Positions 7,366 to 15,911 are shown, counted from the stretch's first letter. The stretch is 64,000 nt of DNA from Sphingomonas sp. PP-CE-1G-424 (GCF_004341085.1 NZ_SLXW01000002.1:372001-436000), one strand, 5' to 3'. Notes: generated from the sequence alone by a model not told the origin. Program-made: numbers and translations.

Positions 7366-9888
7366 ATGACGCCGCCGCCGCTCCCGATCCTAGCCGTCCT
7401 CCCCGACCTCCTCGCCACTCTCCGCGACCGCACCTCCGCGGTCCTCGTCGCCCCCCCGGGCGCCGGCAAGACCACCGCAGTAGCGCCGGCTATCCCCACC
7501 GAACCCTGGTGCACCGGCGAGATTCTCCTCCTATCCCCCCGGCGCCTGGCCGCCCGCGCGGCCGCCGAACGCATGGCCTCGACCGCTGGCGAGCCCGTCG
7601 GCCAGACCTTCGGCTATGCGACCCGAATGGACAGCAAGCGCTCCGCCGCCACCCGCGTGACGGTCATCACCGAGGGTATCTTCGTCGCCCGCATCCAAGC
7701 CGACCCCGAACTCGCCGGCGTGTCCGCGGTCCTGTTCGACGAAGTCCACGAGCGCAGCCTCGACGGCGATTTCGGCCTCGCGCTGGCGCTCGACGTCCAG
7801 GCCGGCTTCCGCCCCGACCTTCGTATCGTCGCGATGTCCGCAACCCTGGACGGCGCAAGGTTCGCCGCACTCATGGACGGCGCCCCCGTCATCGAGAGCG
7901 AAGGCCGAAGCTACCCGCTGACGCTCCGCCACATTGGGCGGCAGGCGGAACTGCGCATCGAGGACTCGGTCGCCGCCGCGATCCGCCGCGCACTCGGCGA
8001 AGCGGAGGGCGGCGTGCTCGCGTTCCTACCCGGCGTCGCGGAGATCGAACGGACCGCCGACCGCCTCGCCAATTTGCCCGACGACATCGTCCTGCACGAA
8101 CTCCACGGCAGCCTCGACCCCGCCGCGCAACGCGCCGCGATCCTCCCCGAGCCCGATGGCCGCCGGAAGGTAGTCCTCGCCACCAGCATCGCCGAGACCA
8201 GCCTGACGCTCGACGGCATCCGCATCGTCGTCGACTCCGGGCTCGCGAGACGCCCGCGCTACGATCGCGCCGCCGGCATGACGCGCCTGGTCACCGAGCG
8301 CGCGAGCCAGGCGGCGGTCACGCAACGCGCCGGCCGCGCCGCGCGCCTCGGGCCGGGCATCGCGTATCGTTTGTGGGAAGAAGCGGCGACCGCCGGCCTG
8401 CCGCGCTACGACCCGCCCGAAATCCTGGAGGCGGACCTGTCCGCGCTGGTTCTAGCCTGCGCACTATGGGGTGTCGGCGATCCGCGAGACCTCCGATGGA
8501 TCGACCCCCCCCCCGCCGCGGCTATCGACGAGGCGATGGCGCGGCTGACGACGCTGGAGGCGATCGAGGATGGCCGCCCAACCCCGCACGGCCGCGCGAT
8601 AGCTAAACTCCCGATGCCGCCGAGACTGGCGCACATGCTGCTGAGGGCGAGGGAACGAGGCTTGGCGAACGTAGCGGCGCAAATCGCGGTTCTGCTCGGC
8701 GAGCGCGGCATCGGTGGACAGGACGTCGACCTAGAAACCCGCCTCCGCCGCTGGAAAACCGAACGCGGTTCAAAGGCGCAGGCGGCAAGAGCGATGGCTG
8801 AGAGGTGGGCGAAACTTACCCCCCTCCCGCTTGCGGGAGGGGTCGGGGGAGGGCACGACATACCCCAAGCGCGCGGCACTGCTGGGTCAGCCCCTCCCCC
8901 GACCCCTCCCGCAAGCGGGAGGGGAGCAGAAGTATGCGTTGCACTTGGCTTCCCCGACCGTGTCGCACGCCGCCGTGACGCGTCCGGCGAAACCTGGGCC
9001 TCGGTCGGCGGCCGCGGGTTCAAGCTCGACCCGACCTCCCCGCTCGCCCGCTCGGAATGGCTCGCCGTCGCCGACACGCAAGGCTCGGCCGCCGGCGCGC
9101 GCATTCTCTCGGCCGTGGCGATCGAGCAGGCCACCGTCGAAACGCTTTTCGCCGACCGCATCGACTCCCGCCGCACTGTGACGTTCGACCCCACGACCGG
9201 CGGCATCCAGGCGCTCCGCGAACGCCGCCTCGGCGCGATCCGCCTGTCGAGCGGCCCCGACAGTGGCGCCGATCCCGACGCGATCCTCGCCGCGCTCATC
9301 GACGGCGTCCGCGAGCACGGCCTCGCGATCTTACCGTGGAGCGACGGCGCCCAAGCCCTGCGCGATCGCGCCGCCTATGCGGGCGTACCGCTCGACGACG
9401 AAACCCTGCTCGACCGCGTGGACGAATGGCTCGTCCCGCTCCTGACCGGAAAACGCCGACTCGACGCGATCGCCCCCGGCGCGCTCGCCGACGCGCTGCG
9501 CAACCTGCTCGGCTGGGACGCGATGCAGACGATCAACCGCCTCGCGCCGCCCGATTTCACCAGCCCCGCTGGCAGCACGCACGCGATCGACTACGACGCG
9601 GAAGGCGGCCCTCGCGTCGAGCTCCGCGTGCAAGCCCTGTTCGGCCTCGCGGTCCACCCGACGATCGGCGAGACGCGCGTACCGCTGGTGCTGAGCCTCA
9701 CATCCCCCGCCGGCCGCCCGATCCAGACGACGCGCGACCTCCCCGGTTTCTGGGCCGGCAGCTGGACCGCGGTGGCGAAGGAAATGCGCGGCCGCTACCC
9801 CAAGCATCCCTGGCCCGACGACCCCGCCGCGGCGTCCGCGACGCTGCGCACGAAAAAGGCGGATGCAAGGGCCGCCGGTTCGCGATAA
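7366..9888 (+). CDS. hrpB: ATP-dependent RNA helicase HrpB
   Basis: A DEAH/DExH-type superfamily 2 helicase of 840 residues. Walker A is APPGAGKTT at 29-37, the DEVH box at 125-128, SAT at 158-160, and the motif VI stretch QRAGRAAR near 320. The C-terminal HrpB-specific region continues to the end and finishes in a Lys/Arg/Ala tail. HrpB's cellular role is poorly defined; it is thought to act in RNA remodelling. The ATG at 7366 is preferred over an upstream in-frame start whose residues derive from repeat-adjacent DNA. Residues about 484-521 (Pro/Gly-rich) are encoded by a palindromic repeat that has landed in frame, so the protein carries an extra surface insert compared with relatives. Confidence 0.93.
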   Translation: MTPPPLPILAVLPDLLATLRDRTSAVLVAPPGAGKTTAVAPAIPTEPWCTGEILLLSPRRLAARAAAERMASTAGEPVGQTFGYATRMDSKRSAATRVTVITEGIFVARIQADPELAGVSAVLFDEVHERSLDGDFGLALALDVQAGFRPDLRIVAMSATLDGARFAALMDGAPVIESEGRSYPLTLRHIGRQAELRIEDSVAAAIRRALGEAEGGVLAFLPGVAEIERTADRLANLPDDIVLHELHGSLDPAAQRAAILPEPDGRRKVVLATSIAETSLTLDGIRIVVDSGLARRPRYDRAAGMTRLVTERASQAAVTQRAGRAARLGPGIAYRLWEEAATAGLPRYDPPEILEADLSALVLACALWGVGDPRDLRWIDPPPAAAIDEAMARLTTLEAIEDGRPTPHGRAIAKLPMPPRLAHMLLRARERGLANVAAQIAVLLGERGIGGQDVDLETRLRRWKTERGSKAQAARAMAERWAKLTPLPLAGGVGGGHDIPQARGTAGSAPPPTPPASGRGAEVCVALGFPDRVARRRDASGETWASVGGRGFKLDPTSPLARSEWLAVADTQGSAAGARILSAVAIEQATVETLFADRIDSRRTVTFDPTTGGIQALRERRLGAIRLSSGPDSGADPDAILAALIDGVREHGLAILPWSDGAQALRDRAAYAGVPLDDETLLDRVDEWLVPLLTGKRRLDAIAPGALADALRNLLGWDAMQTINRLAPPDFTSPAGSTHAIDYDAEGGPRVELRVQALFGLAVHPTIGETRVPLVLSLTSPAGRPIQTTRDLPGFWAGSWTAVAKEMRGRYPKHPWPDDPAAASATLRTKKADARAAGSR
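8819..8928. repeat. Palindromic repeat, family C (copy 1), in frame inside hrpB
   Basis: Arms CCCCTCCCGCTTGCGGGAGG and CCCCTCCCGCAAGCGGGAGG face each other across about 70 bases. The reading frame of hrpB runs straight through, giving a segment that starts PLPLAGGVGGG and ends PPTPPASGRG. Intergenic copies of the same family lie at 21658-21771 and 29518-29623. Confidence 0.92.
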
Positions 9889-9897
9889 GGAGGCATC

Positions 9898-10179
9898 ATG
9901 CCAACCGCCCGTATCTTCCAGCGCCCCAAGAACGCCATGCAGTCCGGCAAGCACCGGACCGACGCCTGGCAGCTCGAATTCGAACCGTCGGAGCCCAAGC
10001 GCCCCGACCCGCTCACCGGCTGGGCCGGCAGCGGCGACACCCGCGACCAGCTCCGCCTGCTGTTCCCGACCGCCGAAGCGGCGATCGCCCACTGCGAGCG
10101 CGAGGGGTTCGGCTACACCGTCGTGCCGGCGCCGCAGAAGACGCTGAAGCTGCAGAGCTACGCGGATAATTTCAAGTAA
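9898..10179 (+). CDS. NDUFS4-like NADH dehydrogenase (complex I) accessory protein
   Basis: A 93-residue protein matching the ETC complex I subunit family (NDUFS4, the human 18-kDa subunit). It begins MPTARIFQRPKNAMQSG and has the conserved WQLEFEP, DPLTGWAGSGDT and YTVVP segments that define the family. In alphaproteobacteria this protein is a supernumerary subunit thought to stabilise the NADH-binding arm of complex I on the cytoplasmic side. It follows hrpB by nine bases, with a GGAGG-like ribosome binding site (AAGGAGGCATC) directly before the ATG. Confidence 0.9.
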   Translation: MPTARIFQRPKNAMQSGKHRTDAWQLEFEPSEPKRPDPLTGWAGSGDTRDQLRLLFPTAEAAIAHCEREGFGYTVVPAPQKTLKLQSYADNFK

Positions 10180-10213
10180 GCTGGGGGAGCGGCGCTAGGC
10201 CATCTCGCACCTC

Positions 10214-10272
10214 CTTGTTCTCCCGCGAAGGCGGGAGCCCAGTCTGGGTCCCCGCCTTCGCGGGGAAACAGG
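10214..10272. repeat. Palindromic repeat, family B (copy 1)
   Basis: A compact, almost perfect inverted repeat: CTCCCGCGAAGGCGGGAG, centre CCCAGTCTGGG, then CCCCGCCTTCGCGGGG. It lies between the convergent NDUFS4-like and Nudix genes and could fold as a long hairpin terminating transcription from both sides. Confidence 0.9.
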
Positions 10273-10278
10273 TCTTGG

Positions 10279-10782
10279 TTAGAGGATCGACCCCGCCAGG
10301 ATCAGCAGCATCTTGGTGTCGATCGCCACGCCAGCCTTCCGCCTCTCCGCCACGAACGCCGGCACGTCCGCCAGCGGCACCCGGTGCACGGTGATGTTCT
10401 CGTCGCCATCGCCGCCGCCGTCGCTCACCTTCGTCAGCCCGGTCGCGCGGACCAGCGTGAAGCATTCCGACGTCATCCCCGGCGACGAATAGAACACCCC
10501 CAGGTCTACGATCGCGTCCGCGCGGTAGCCGGTCTCTTCCTCCAGTTCGCGCCCGGCAGCGACAGCAACGCTCTCGCCCGCGGTTTCGTCACCGACCAAC
10601 CCCGCTGGCAGCTCCAGGCACGCCCGCCCGAGCGGCACGCGGAACTGCTCCACCAGGATCACGTCGCCGTCGTCGATCGCGACGATCACCGCCGCCGCGA
10701 TCTCGCCCTGACGCGCGGCGAATTCCCACGTGCCTTCGGTCTGCACGGTCAGGAATTTCCCAGCCCATACGGTCTTGCTCAT
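10279..10782 (-). CDS. Nudix hydrolase, ADP-ribose pyrophosphatase-like
   Basis: Hydrolyses a nucleoside diphosphate linked to another moiety; similarity in layout suggests ADP-ribose or a related sugar nucleotide. The product has 167 residues. The Nudix box is complete, with Gx5Ex7REUxEExGU read as GDETAG, then ESVAVAAG, then RELEEETGY (about residues 62-84). The preceding FRVPLGRACLELPAG is the usual entry to that box. The start ATG overlaps the stop codon of the upstream TPM gene by four bases (ATGA), implying coupled translation. Confidence 0.92.
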   Translation of the reverse strand: MSKTVWAGKFLTVQTEGTWEFAARQGEIAAAVIVAIDDGDVILVEQFRVPLGRACLELPAGLVGDETAGESVAVAAGRELEEETGYRADAIVDLGVFYSSPGMTSECFTLVRATGLTKVSDGGGDGDENITVHRVPLADVPAFVAERRKAGVAIDTKMLLILAGSIL

Positions 10783-11444
10783 AATTCGATCAGCCTGTCC
10801 GGAAGTTCGTTCACCGGCGCACCGGTGCGCGGGAAATGTTCGGCGAGCACCGCGCCGATCTGCGCGACGGCGTCCGCCATGCCGTCAGCGGGACGATCGT
10901 CGCGGACGCCGGCCAGCACCGCCGCCATCGCCGCGCCCCAAGTCTCGTTCGGCACGCGCGAGTGGATCGCGTCGTCGGCGATGATCTCCGCGCGGTGCTC
11001 GGCGAGCGACAGGTACAACAGTACGCCGGTCGAACCCTTGGTGCGCTTCTCGGCCCCCGCACGGAACAGGAGCAGAGCCCGCCGCCGGACACGCCGCGCC
11101 TTGGTCGCACCCGGGGTCAGCGCCAGCCGCGCGGGCGTCCACGCCAGCACCAGCCGCACGCCCAAGAACACCAAGGTCACCAGCACCAGCGCCACCACGT
11201 ACAGCGCACCCTGCGGTGCCGACTGCCAGGGATTGATCAGCGCATAGATACGGTCCGCCGCGACCGGGTGATATGCCAGCAACGCCAGCGTCAGCAGCAT
11301 CGCCAGCACGCCCCAGTGCATCGACACGTCGTGATAGGCATCCGACTGCCGCGCGACGATCGTGACGATCTCGCCGGTCGTCGCGGTCTCCGCCTGGGTG
11401 ACTGCCGCCGTAACGCGGTCGTGGTCGGTGTCGCTCAACCGCAT
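10779..11444 (-). CDS. TPM-domain membrane protein
   Basis: A 221-residue protein with an N-terminal region TGEIVTIVARQSDAYHD that matches the start of TPM (TLP18.3/Psb32/MOLO-1) domains, then two membrane segments (about residues 43-63 and 80-105, the second VVALVLVTLVFLGVRLVL) and a C-terminal soluble half. The ATG at 11442-11444 was chosen, since upstream residues are a read-through of the Gly-rich end of the neighbouring gene. It is the second TPM protein in a LemA-TPM-TPM-Nudix run. Function is unknown; the domain has been tied to membrane protein maintenance and phosphatase-like activity. Confidence 0.85.
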   Translation of the reverse strand: MRLSDTDHDRVTAAVTQAETATTGEIVTIVARQSDAYHDVSMHWGVLAMLLTLALLAYHPVAADRIYALINPWQSAPQGALYVVALVLVTLVFLGVRLVLAWTPARLALTPGATKARRVRRRALLLFRAGAEKRTKGSTGVLLYLSLAEHRAEIIADDAIHSRVPNETWGAAMAAVLAGVRDDRPADGMADAVAQIGAVLAEHFPRTGAPVNELPDRLIEL

Positions 11445-11445
11445 G

Positions 11446-12297
11446 TCACCATCCCCCCGATGCGCCGCCGCCGCCGCCGGATCCACCGCCGCCGCCGCCG
11501 AAACCACCGCCGCCCCAGCCGCCGCCGCTATCGTCACCGCCGCCCCAGCTTCCGCCGCCGCCACCGCCGCCGCCACGGGTCATCGCGTCGGCGATGCTCC
11601 ACAACACGATCGGCAATGCGCCGCTGCCACCGCTCCGGCTGCCGCCATCGACGTAATGCTTGCCACCCGCGCGCCGCGAGATCATCGGAATGACGATCGC
11701 CGCCAGCACGATCCCGAAAAAGATCAGCCCGACCGGCACACCGCCGCCGCTGGTCTTGCGCGCGTGCGTCTTGTCGTACTCCGCCGCCGCCGCCGTAACC
11801 TTCGCGCGCGCCTCCGCATCGGGCAGCGCAAGCTGGTCCGCCACCGCGTTGGTCCCCGCAACGATGCCGCCGGGAATGTCGCCGGCCTTGAAGCGCGGCA
11901 GGATCTGCTGGTTGATGACCACGCTGGAGAACCCGTCGGTCAGCACGGGCTCAAGCCCGTAGCCGACCTCGATCCGCACCTTCCGGTCGTTCGGCGCGAC
12001 CAGCAGGATCGCGCCGTTGTTCGCGTCCTTCAGCCCGACGCCCCAACTCCGCAGCAGGCTATTGCCGTAATCCTCGATCGGATAGCCTTCGAGATCGGGC
12101 ACCGTCGCGACCACCAGCTGGTTGCCGGTCGTCTTCTGCAGGTCGTCGAGCCGCTTGGTCAGCGCCGCTTCCTGATCGGGCGGGATGACGTTCGCCGCAT
12201 CGACGACGAAGCCGGTGAACTTCGGGAAGGTCTGCGCGGTTGCGGCGCCGCTTCCCAGCAGTACCGCGAACGCCAGCGTCAGGAGATGGCGGAGCAT
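11446..12297 (-). CDS. TPM-domain protein of the YgcG type with Gly-rich tail
   Basis: A 283-residue protein with a cleavable signal peptide (residues 1-21, ending GAATAQ), a TPM domain at about 25-145 (VVDAANVIPPDQEAAL, then GNQLVVATVPDLEG and NNGAILLVAPNDRKVRIEVG), a membrane segment near 180-200 (VGLIFFGIVLAAIVIPMI), and a C-terminal tail made almost only of Gly, Ser and Trp. This architecture matches YgcG-family proteins, usually encoded beside LemA, as here. The tail probably faces the cytoplasm or is a flexible linker; its role is not known. Confidence 0.88.
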   Translation of the reverse strand: MLRHLLTLAFAVLLGSGAATAQTFPKFTGFVVDAANVIPPDQEAALTKRLDDLQKTTGNQLVVATVPDLEGYPIEDYGNSLLRSWGVGLKDANNGAILLVAPNDRKVRIEVGYGLEPVLTDGFSSVVINQQILPRFKAGDIPGGIVAGTNAVADQLALPDAEARAKVTAAAAEYDKTHARKTSGGGVPVGLIFFGIVLAAIVIPMISRRAGGKHYVDGGSRSGGSGALPIVLWSIADAMTRGGGGGGGGSWGGGDDSGGGWGGGGFGGGGGGSGGGGGASGGW

Positions 12298-12307
12298 AAT
12301 CCTCGGA

Positions 12308-12904
12308 TCAGCTCGCGTTGCCGAAGTTCACCGTCGGTGCGGTCTCGGCACCCGGCGTTGTCGCCGCGAACGGTACCATCGGCTTAGCGCCGTAGAAGAT
12401 CTTCGCGCCGACCGCGTCGGGGAAGGTGCGGATCTTGGTATTATACGCCTGCACCGCGCCGTTATAGTCGCGCCGCGCGATCGTGATGCGGTTCTCTGTG
12501 CCCTCGAGCTGGCTCATGAGCGTGGTGTAATTGGCCTGGCTCTTCAGTTCGGGATACGCCTCCTGCAAGCGCTGCAGCGACACGCCGACGGCACCCTGGA
12601 CGCGCTGATACTGCTCCATCTTGGCAGGGTCGGAGAGATCGGCGGCCGATACCTGCACCGAGTTCGCGGCAGAGCGTGCCTGCGTCACCTGGACGAGGAT
12701 ATCCTTCTCCTGCGCGCCCGCGGCCTTCACGGTGGCGACGAGGTTGGGGATCAGGTCCGCGCGGCGTTGATAATTGTTCTGGACGTCGGCCCAGCGCGCC
12801 TTCGCGGTCTCTTCCGCGGTCGGAATGCTGTTGATCCCGCACCCGGCCAGCGCCGATGCGAGGAGGATCGCGGCGGTACCGCGGGCGATTGGGGCACGTG
12901 ACAT
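12308..12904 (-). CDS. lemA: LemA family protein
   Basis: A membrane-attached coiled-coil protein of 198 residues. It has a lipoprotein-type signal (ALAGC, Cys22) and the LemA hallmark region RRADLIPNLVATVKAAGAQE followed by long helices (NYTTLMSQLEGTENRITIAR) and the RDYNGAVQAYNTKI motif. LemA proteins are widespread and structurally characterised as helical bundles, but the function is uncertain. It leads a minus-strand run with the two TPM proteins (10 bases to the next start), an association seen in many genomes. The ATG at 12902-12904 is supported by the GGAGAG just upstream. Confidence 0.92.
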   Translation of the reverse strand: MSRAPIARGTAAILLASALAGCGINSIPTAEETAKARWADVQNNYQRRADLIPNLVATVKAAGAQEKDILVQVTQARSAANSVQVSAADLSDPAKMEQYQRVQGAVGVSLQRLQEAYPELKSQANYTTLMSQLEGTENRITIARRDYNGAVQAYNTKIRTFPDAVGAKIFYGAKPMVPFAATTPGAETAPTVNFGNAS

Positions 12905-13006
12905 CGGGGCTCTCCTGAATACCTGTGTCACCCTCATAGGACAGTCGGCAGGGTTGGCGAAACCGAAATCGGTGGTTAGCGTCGGCCGGCAACAGAGGGG
13001 GCAAAC

Positions 13007-13477
13007 ATGCTCAAGGAATTCAAGGCGTTCATCATGCGCGGCAACGTGCTCGATCTCGCCATCGCGGTGATCATCGGCGCGGCGTTCGGCAAGATCGTCA
13101 CGTCGCTGACCGACGACGTACTTATGCCGGTGATCGGCAAGATCTTCGGCGGGCTCGATTTCTCCAGCTATTTCTGGCGGATGGGGCCGGTGCCGGCGAA
13201 CTATGCGGGCTCGCTCAGCGATTACGCGGCGTTGAAGAAGGCGGGCGTGCCGTTGCTCGGCTATGGTGCGTTCGCAACGCAGCTGGTCAATTTCGTGATC
13301 GTCGCTGGTATCATCTTCATGATCCTGCGCGTGGTGAACCGGACGGCGGCGCTGATCGAGCGCGAGACGGCGCGGCTGAAGCGCGAGGAAGAGGCGGTTG
13401 TCGTCGCACCTGCGCCGGAGCCCGTCGAGATCGCGCTGCTTCGCGAAATCCGCGATGAGTTGAAGGCGCGCGGGTAA
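13007..13477 (+). CDS. mscL: Large-conductance mechanosensitive channel
   Basis: Opens a wide pore in the inner membrane under tension to release solutes on hypo-osmotic shock. The product has 156 residues: the N-terminal helix MLKEFKAFIMRGNVLDLAIA, TM1 through AVIIGAAFGKIVTSL, a periplasmic loop (GGLDFSSYF), TM2 (LVNFVIVAGIIFMILRVVN) and a charged C-terminal helix (IALLREIRDELKAR). All are family hallmarks. The gene diverges from lemA with a gap of about 100 bases and is followed by a family D repeat. Confidence 0.96.
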   Translation: MLKEFKAFIMRGNVLDLAIAVIIGAAFGKIVTSLTDDVLMPVIGKIFGGLDFSSYFWRMGPVPANYAGSLSDYAALKKAGVPLLGYGAFATQLVNFVIVAGIIFMILRVVNRTAALIERETARLKREEEAVVVAPAPEPVEIALLREIRDELKARG

Positions 13478-13484
13478 ACTCGGG

Positions 13485-13619
13485 TCCCTCTCCCCCTCGG
13501 GGAGAGGGAGGGAGGAGCCGTAGGCGACGGAAGGGTGAGGGGCTTGAGGCTCGGGATCGCATCCCAACTCCCCCTCATCCGACGCTGCCGCGCCACCTTC
13601 TCCCCGAGTGGAGAAGGGA
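13485..13619. repeat. Palindromic repeat, family D (copy 3, CTCCCCGAGTGGAGAAGG arms)
   Basis: Left part CCCTCTCCCCCTCGGGGAGAG and right part CTTCTCCCCGAGTGGAGAAG flank an internal inverted pair (GGAAGGGTGAGGGGC with CCCCCTCATCCGACG). It fills the gap between the convergent mscL and Rrf2 genes. Confidence 0.8.
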
Positions 13620-13623
13620 AAGC

Positions 13624-14055
13624 CTAAGCCGCTACCAGTTCCTCGGCGTTCGCATCCGCCAGGCTGGTGCCATCGAGGATTCGCGCGGTCTCGTCGCGCA
13701 CGCGCATCATCGCAAAGCGGATCGCGCAATCCGCCTCGCTCTTGCAGTCGAGGCACGGCCGGTACGCGGTGCGGCTTACGCACGGCACCAGCGCCAGCGG
13801 GCCCTCGATGATCCGGATGATCTCGCCCAGCGAAATCAGGTGGCTCGGCCGCGACAGGCGGTAGCCGCCCATCTTGCCGCGATGGCTGTGGAGCAGGCCG
13901 GACTCGCGCAGGTCGGCGAGAATCAGCTCGAGGAATTTGCGCGGCACGTTCGCCTCCGCGGCGATCCGCGTCATCGGGATGGGAGGGCCACCGACGGGGG
14001 CGCCGCCAAGGAAGATCATCGCGCGGAGCGCGTAGCGGGAGCGCTGCGTCAACAT
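13624..14055 (-). CDS. Rrf2 family iron-sulfur-type transcriptional regulator
   Basis: A 143-residue winged-helix regulator. The N-terminus MLTQRSRYALRAM and the recognition region IPMTRIAAEANVPRKFLELIL are typical of Rrf2/IscR proteins, followed by HRGKMGGYRLSRP (wing). Four cysteines at about 92, 101, 104 and 110 (PC, then RPCLDCKSEADC) could bind an Fe-S cluster, more than the three in IscR. No isc or suf genes are in the window, so the regulon is unknown. The ATG at 14053-14055 was chosen; a longer frame to 14124 has no family similarity. Confidence 0.88.
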   Translation of the reverse strand: MLTQRSRYALRAMIFLGGAPVGGPPIPMTRIAAEANVPRKFLELILADLRESGLLHSHRGKMGGYRLSRPSHLISLGEIIRIIEGPLALVPCVSRTAYRPCLDCKSEADCAIRFAMMRVRDETARILDGTSLADANAEELVAA

Positions 14056-14244
14056 AATGCAGGTTGCTATGCACGCGCTTTGTGGCGAGCGGAAGGCGGT
14101 TTGGCACGCTGTGTGCCAACCCATCGGAGATTTATCCAGGGGAGGGCGCCCACCGCGCCAGTCTTTTCATTTGGCCGGGCTTTTCAGATCGATGCGGCCC
14201 CCCTATATCGGTCATGCCGTCGGGGGAATCTTCTCTTGGCGGCT

Positions 14245-14575
14245 ATGGCGATAAACCGTGGCGTGTCATAGACACAGCGGACCCGGGGGCAGTACCCGGC
14301 GACTCCACCACCGCCCTCTTCGCAAGAGGGGGACGATGACGGGGTCGAACTAGGATCGACGTGTGTTCAACGACGCTATGTTTCGCTCGGAATGGGACCA
14401 CCGCAACGGCCCATACACAAGTGCCAACGATAACGAAGCACTCGCAATTGCCGCATAACTGACGGTCTAACGACCTAAGTTATACGGACGAAAGCGCGGT
14501 ACGGGCCACACCGGGCAACAGAAGTGGACACCGGCGGTACGGGGGGCACCGAGCAACAGAAGCTCCCCACTATCC
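14245..14575 (+). ncRNA. ssrA: Circularly permuted two-piece tmRNA
   Basis: Rescues stalled ribosomes by acting as tRNA-Ala and as a short message. The gene has the alphaproteobacterial permuted order. The acceptor piece ends in CGACTCC-A-CCA at 14300-14310, preceded by a T-arm (CCGGG, 7-base loop GGCAGTA, CCCGG; 14283-14299). A 30-base spacer with a hairpin (14314-14330) follows and is expected to be cut out. The coding piece starts GGGGTCG at 14341-14347, pairing perfectly with the acceptor strand and including the G3-U pair that marks tRNA-Ala. The tag frame 14423-14458 encodes ANDNEALAIAA then TAA. Downstream are a stem (14454-14484) and two similar pseudoknots (14497-14527 and 14535-14568). 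Outer ends are approximate. Confidence 0.94.
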
Positions 14576-14603
14576 CGATATTAGCGCCGACTACGCAGCC
14601 CGA

Positions 14604-15337
14604 TCACGCGGCAAGGCGCTCGACCAGCTGCAGCACCGGCGGGCTGAAGCCGAGCGGACCGACCAGCACGTTGGTAACGACCAACACGCCGCCACCCCAG
14701 TAATAGGCCGGATGTATCTTCCCGCGCACGCGCAGGTCGAAGATTATGCCTGCGACGACGAACACTGCCATCGACGCGAACACCGCAAGCGGCGCGAACT
14801 TGCCCAGCTGCGGCATCGGCAGAAGCCGCCCGAGCGCTGGCGACATCACCAGAATCGTCCCGCACAGCATCAGGCGCTTGTGCCACGCAGCCTGCTTGCG
14901 CAGCGCGATCGCCCAAGCGGTGAGTATGCCGAACCCGATCACCCCCAGCACATCGAGCACCAGGAAAATGCCCGGCGGGAAGAACGGTGGCACGCGGTGC
15001 TGCTGGATCGCCATGACGGTAGTGACGATGCCGAGCACGACCATCGTCACCGCGATACCCGCGCCGAGCACCCCAACTGGCGATGGCGCGTGATGGAACC
15101 GCGCACGACCAGCCAGTTCTGGACGACGTAAAGTATGATCCATGATAGAAAAGCGGCGGCGTGAACATGAACCTGGAGGGGTAACGCAAAGAACGTCCAG
15201 TGCATTCGCGCGGCGTTCACCGTGAAGCCTAGGATCACCGTCGCCGCGATCGCTATCGCCATGCCGAGGAAGAAGCGACGCTCGCTGGCGACAGCGTTTC
15301 GCGGCGTTCCCGCCAAAGTGTTTGCCGTCGCCATCAT
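14604..15337 (-). pseudogene. Frameshifted multi-pass membrane protein gene
   Basis: Two overlapping frames together encode one plausible protein of about 244 residues. The first part (15337 to about 15071) begins MMATANTLAGTPRN and holds two or three membrane helices (FLGMAIAIAATVILGFTV, AAFLSWIILYVVQNWLVV). The second part continues in the -1 frame with IAVTMVVLGIVTTVMAI, FLVLDVLGVIGFGIL, a PLAVFASMAVFVVAGIIFDL helix and ends VLQLVERLAA at 14604. The break is at a run of four G (15071-15074 on this strand); one extra G would join the frames. It may be a real loss-of-function mutation or a sequencing error. I do not recognise the family. Confidence 0.7.
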
Positions 15338-15453
15338 ACCGCCCCCACGAGTCGATGCTCAGGGAGCCGAGGGTGATCCCAATTATCGTCGGCGGCAATG
15401 ACTATCGTCGGCGGCGTGTATTAAGGCCAGTAACCGGGACATCGCTATCAGGT

Positions 15454-15831
15454 CTATGCGCGCACTGTCTGTCCGTGCTGGAGCATCTGGCTCAGCTGCG
15501 TCTTCGTATAGGGCTTTTGCAGAAACTGCGCGGCCGCGGGGAGGGCGGACGACGCACCGTTGTCGGCGCCCGACGTGACCAGGATCGCGATGTCGGGACG
15601 TTGCGCGTGGACCGCGTGGGCTAGGTCGATGCCGTTTAGAGCTCCCGGCATGCGCACATCGGTGAACAAGGCGGCGATATCGGGCCGTTCCTTGAGCTTG
15701 ACCAGAGCGTCGGCCGCATTGGTCGCTTCGACGACTTCGTAGCCGGCATCCTCCAGCGCGAGGTTGGAATGGACGCGGACGAGCGCGTCGTCGTCGACGA
15801 TCAGTATGACAGATTTGCGAATGGCGTTCAT
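15454..15831 (-). CDS. Single-domain response regulator (receiver only)
   Basis: A 125-residue CheY-like receiver with no output domain. The acidic pocket is VDDDA (about residues 12-16), the phospho-acceptor Asp58 lies in LFTDVRMPG, Thr/Ser in LVTSGAD near 86, and the conserved Lys107 in FLQKPY. Such proteins pass phosphate between kinases or bind a target directly; the partner is not in the window. The ATG at 15829-15831 is the most conservative start, but in-frame ATGs at 15852 and 15870 exist, the former with GGAGC four bases upstream, so the protein may be 7-13 residues longer. Confidence 0.85.
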   Translation of the reverse strand: MNAIRKSVILIVDDDALVRVHSNLALEDAGYEVVEATNAADALVKLKERPDIAALFTDVRMPGALNGIDLAHAVHAQRPDIAILVTSGADNGASSALPAAAQFLQKPYTKTQLSQMLQHGQTVRA

Positions 15832-15911
15832 ATCGGTTCGAACTTCCGGCATGCCGCTCCGTTCCGACATTAATCGTCTTATCGGACCATAACGCGGCAA
15901 AGCGAGCCTGA

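Noticed and set aside
15061..15080. Programmed -1 frameshift in the broken membrane protein gene
   Set aside because: There is no proper slippery heptamer in the zero frame and no obvious downstream structure, so a one-base deletion or sequencing error is simpler.
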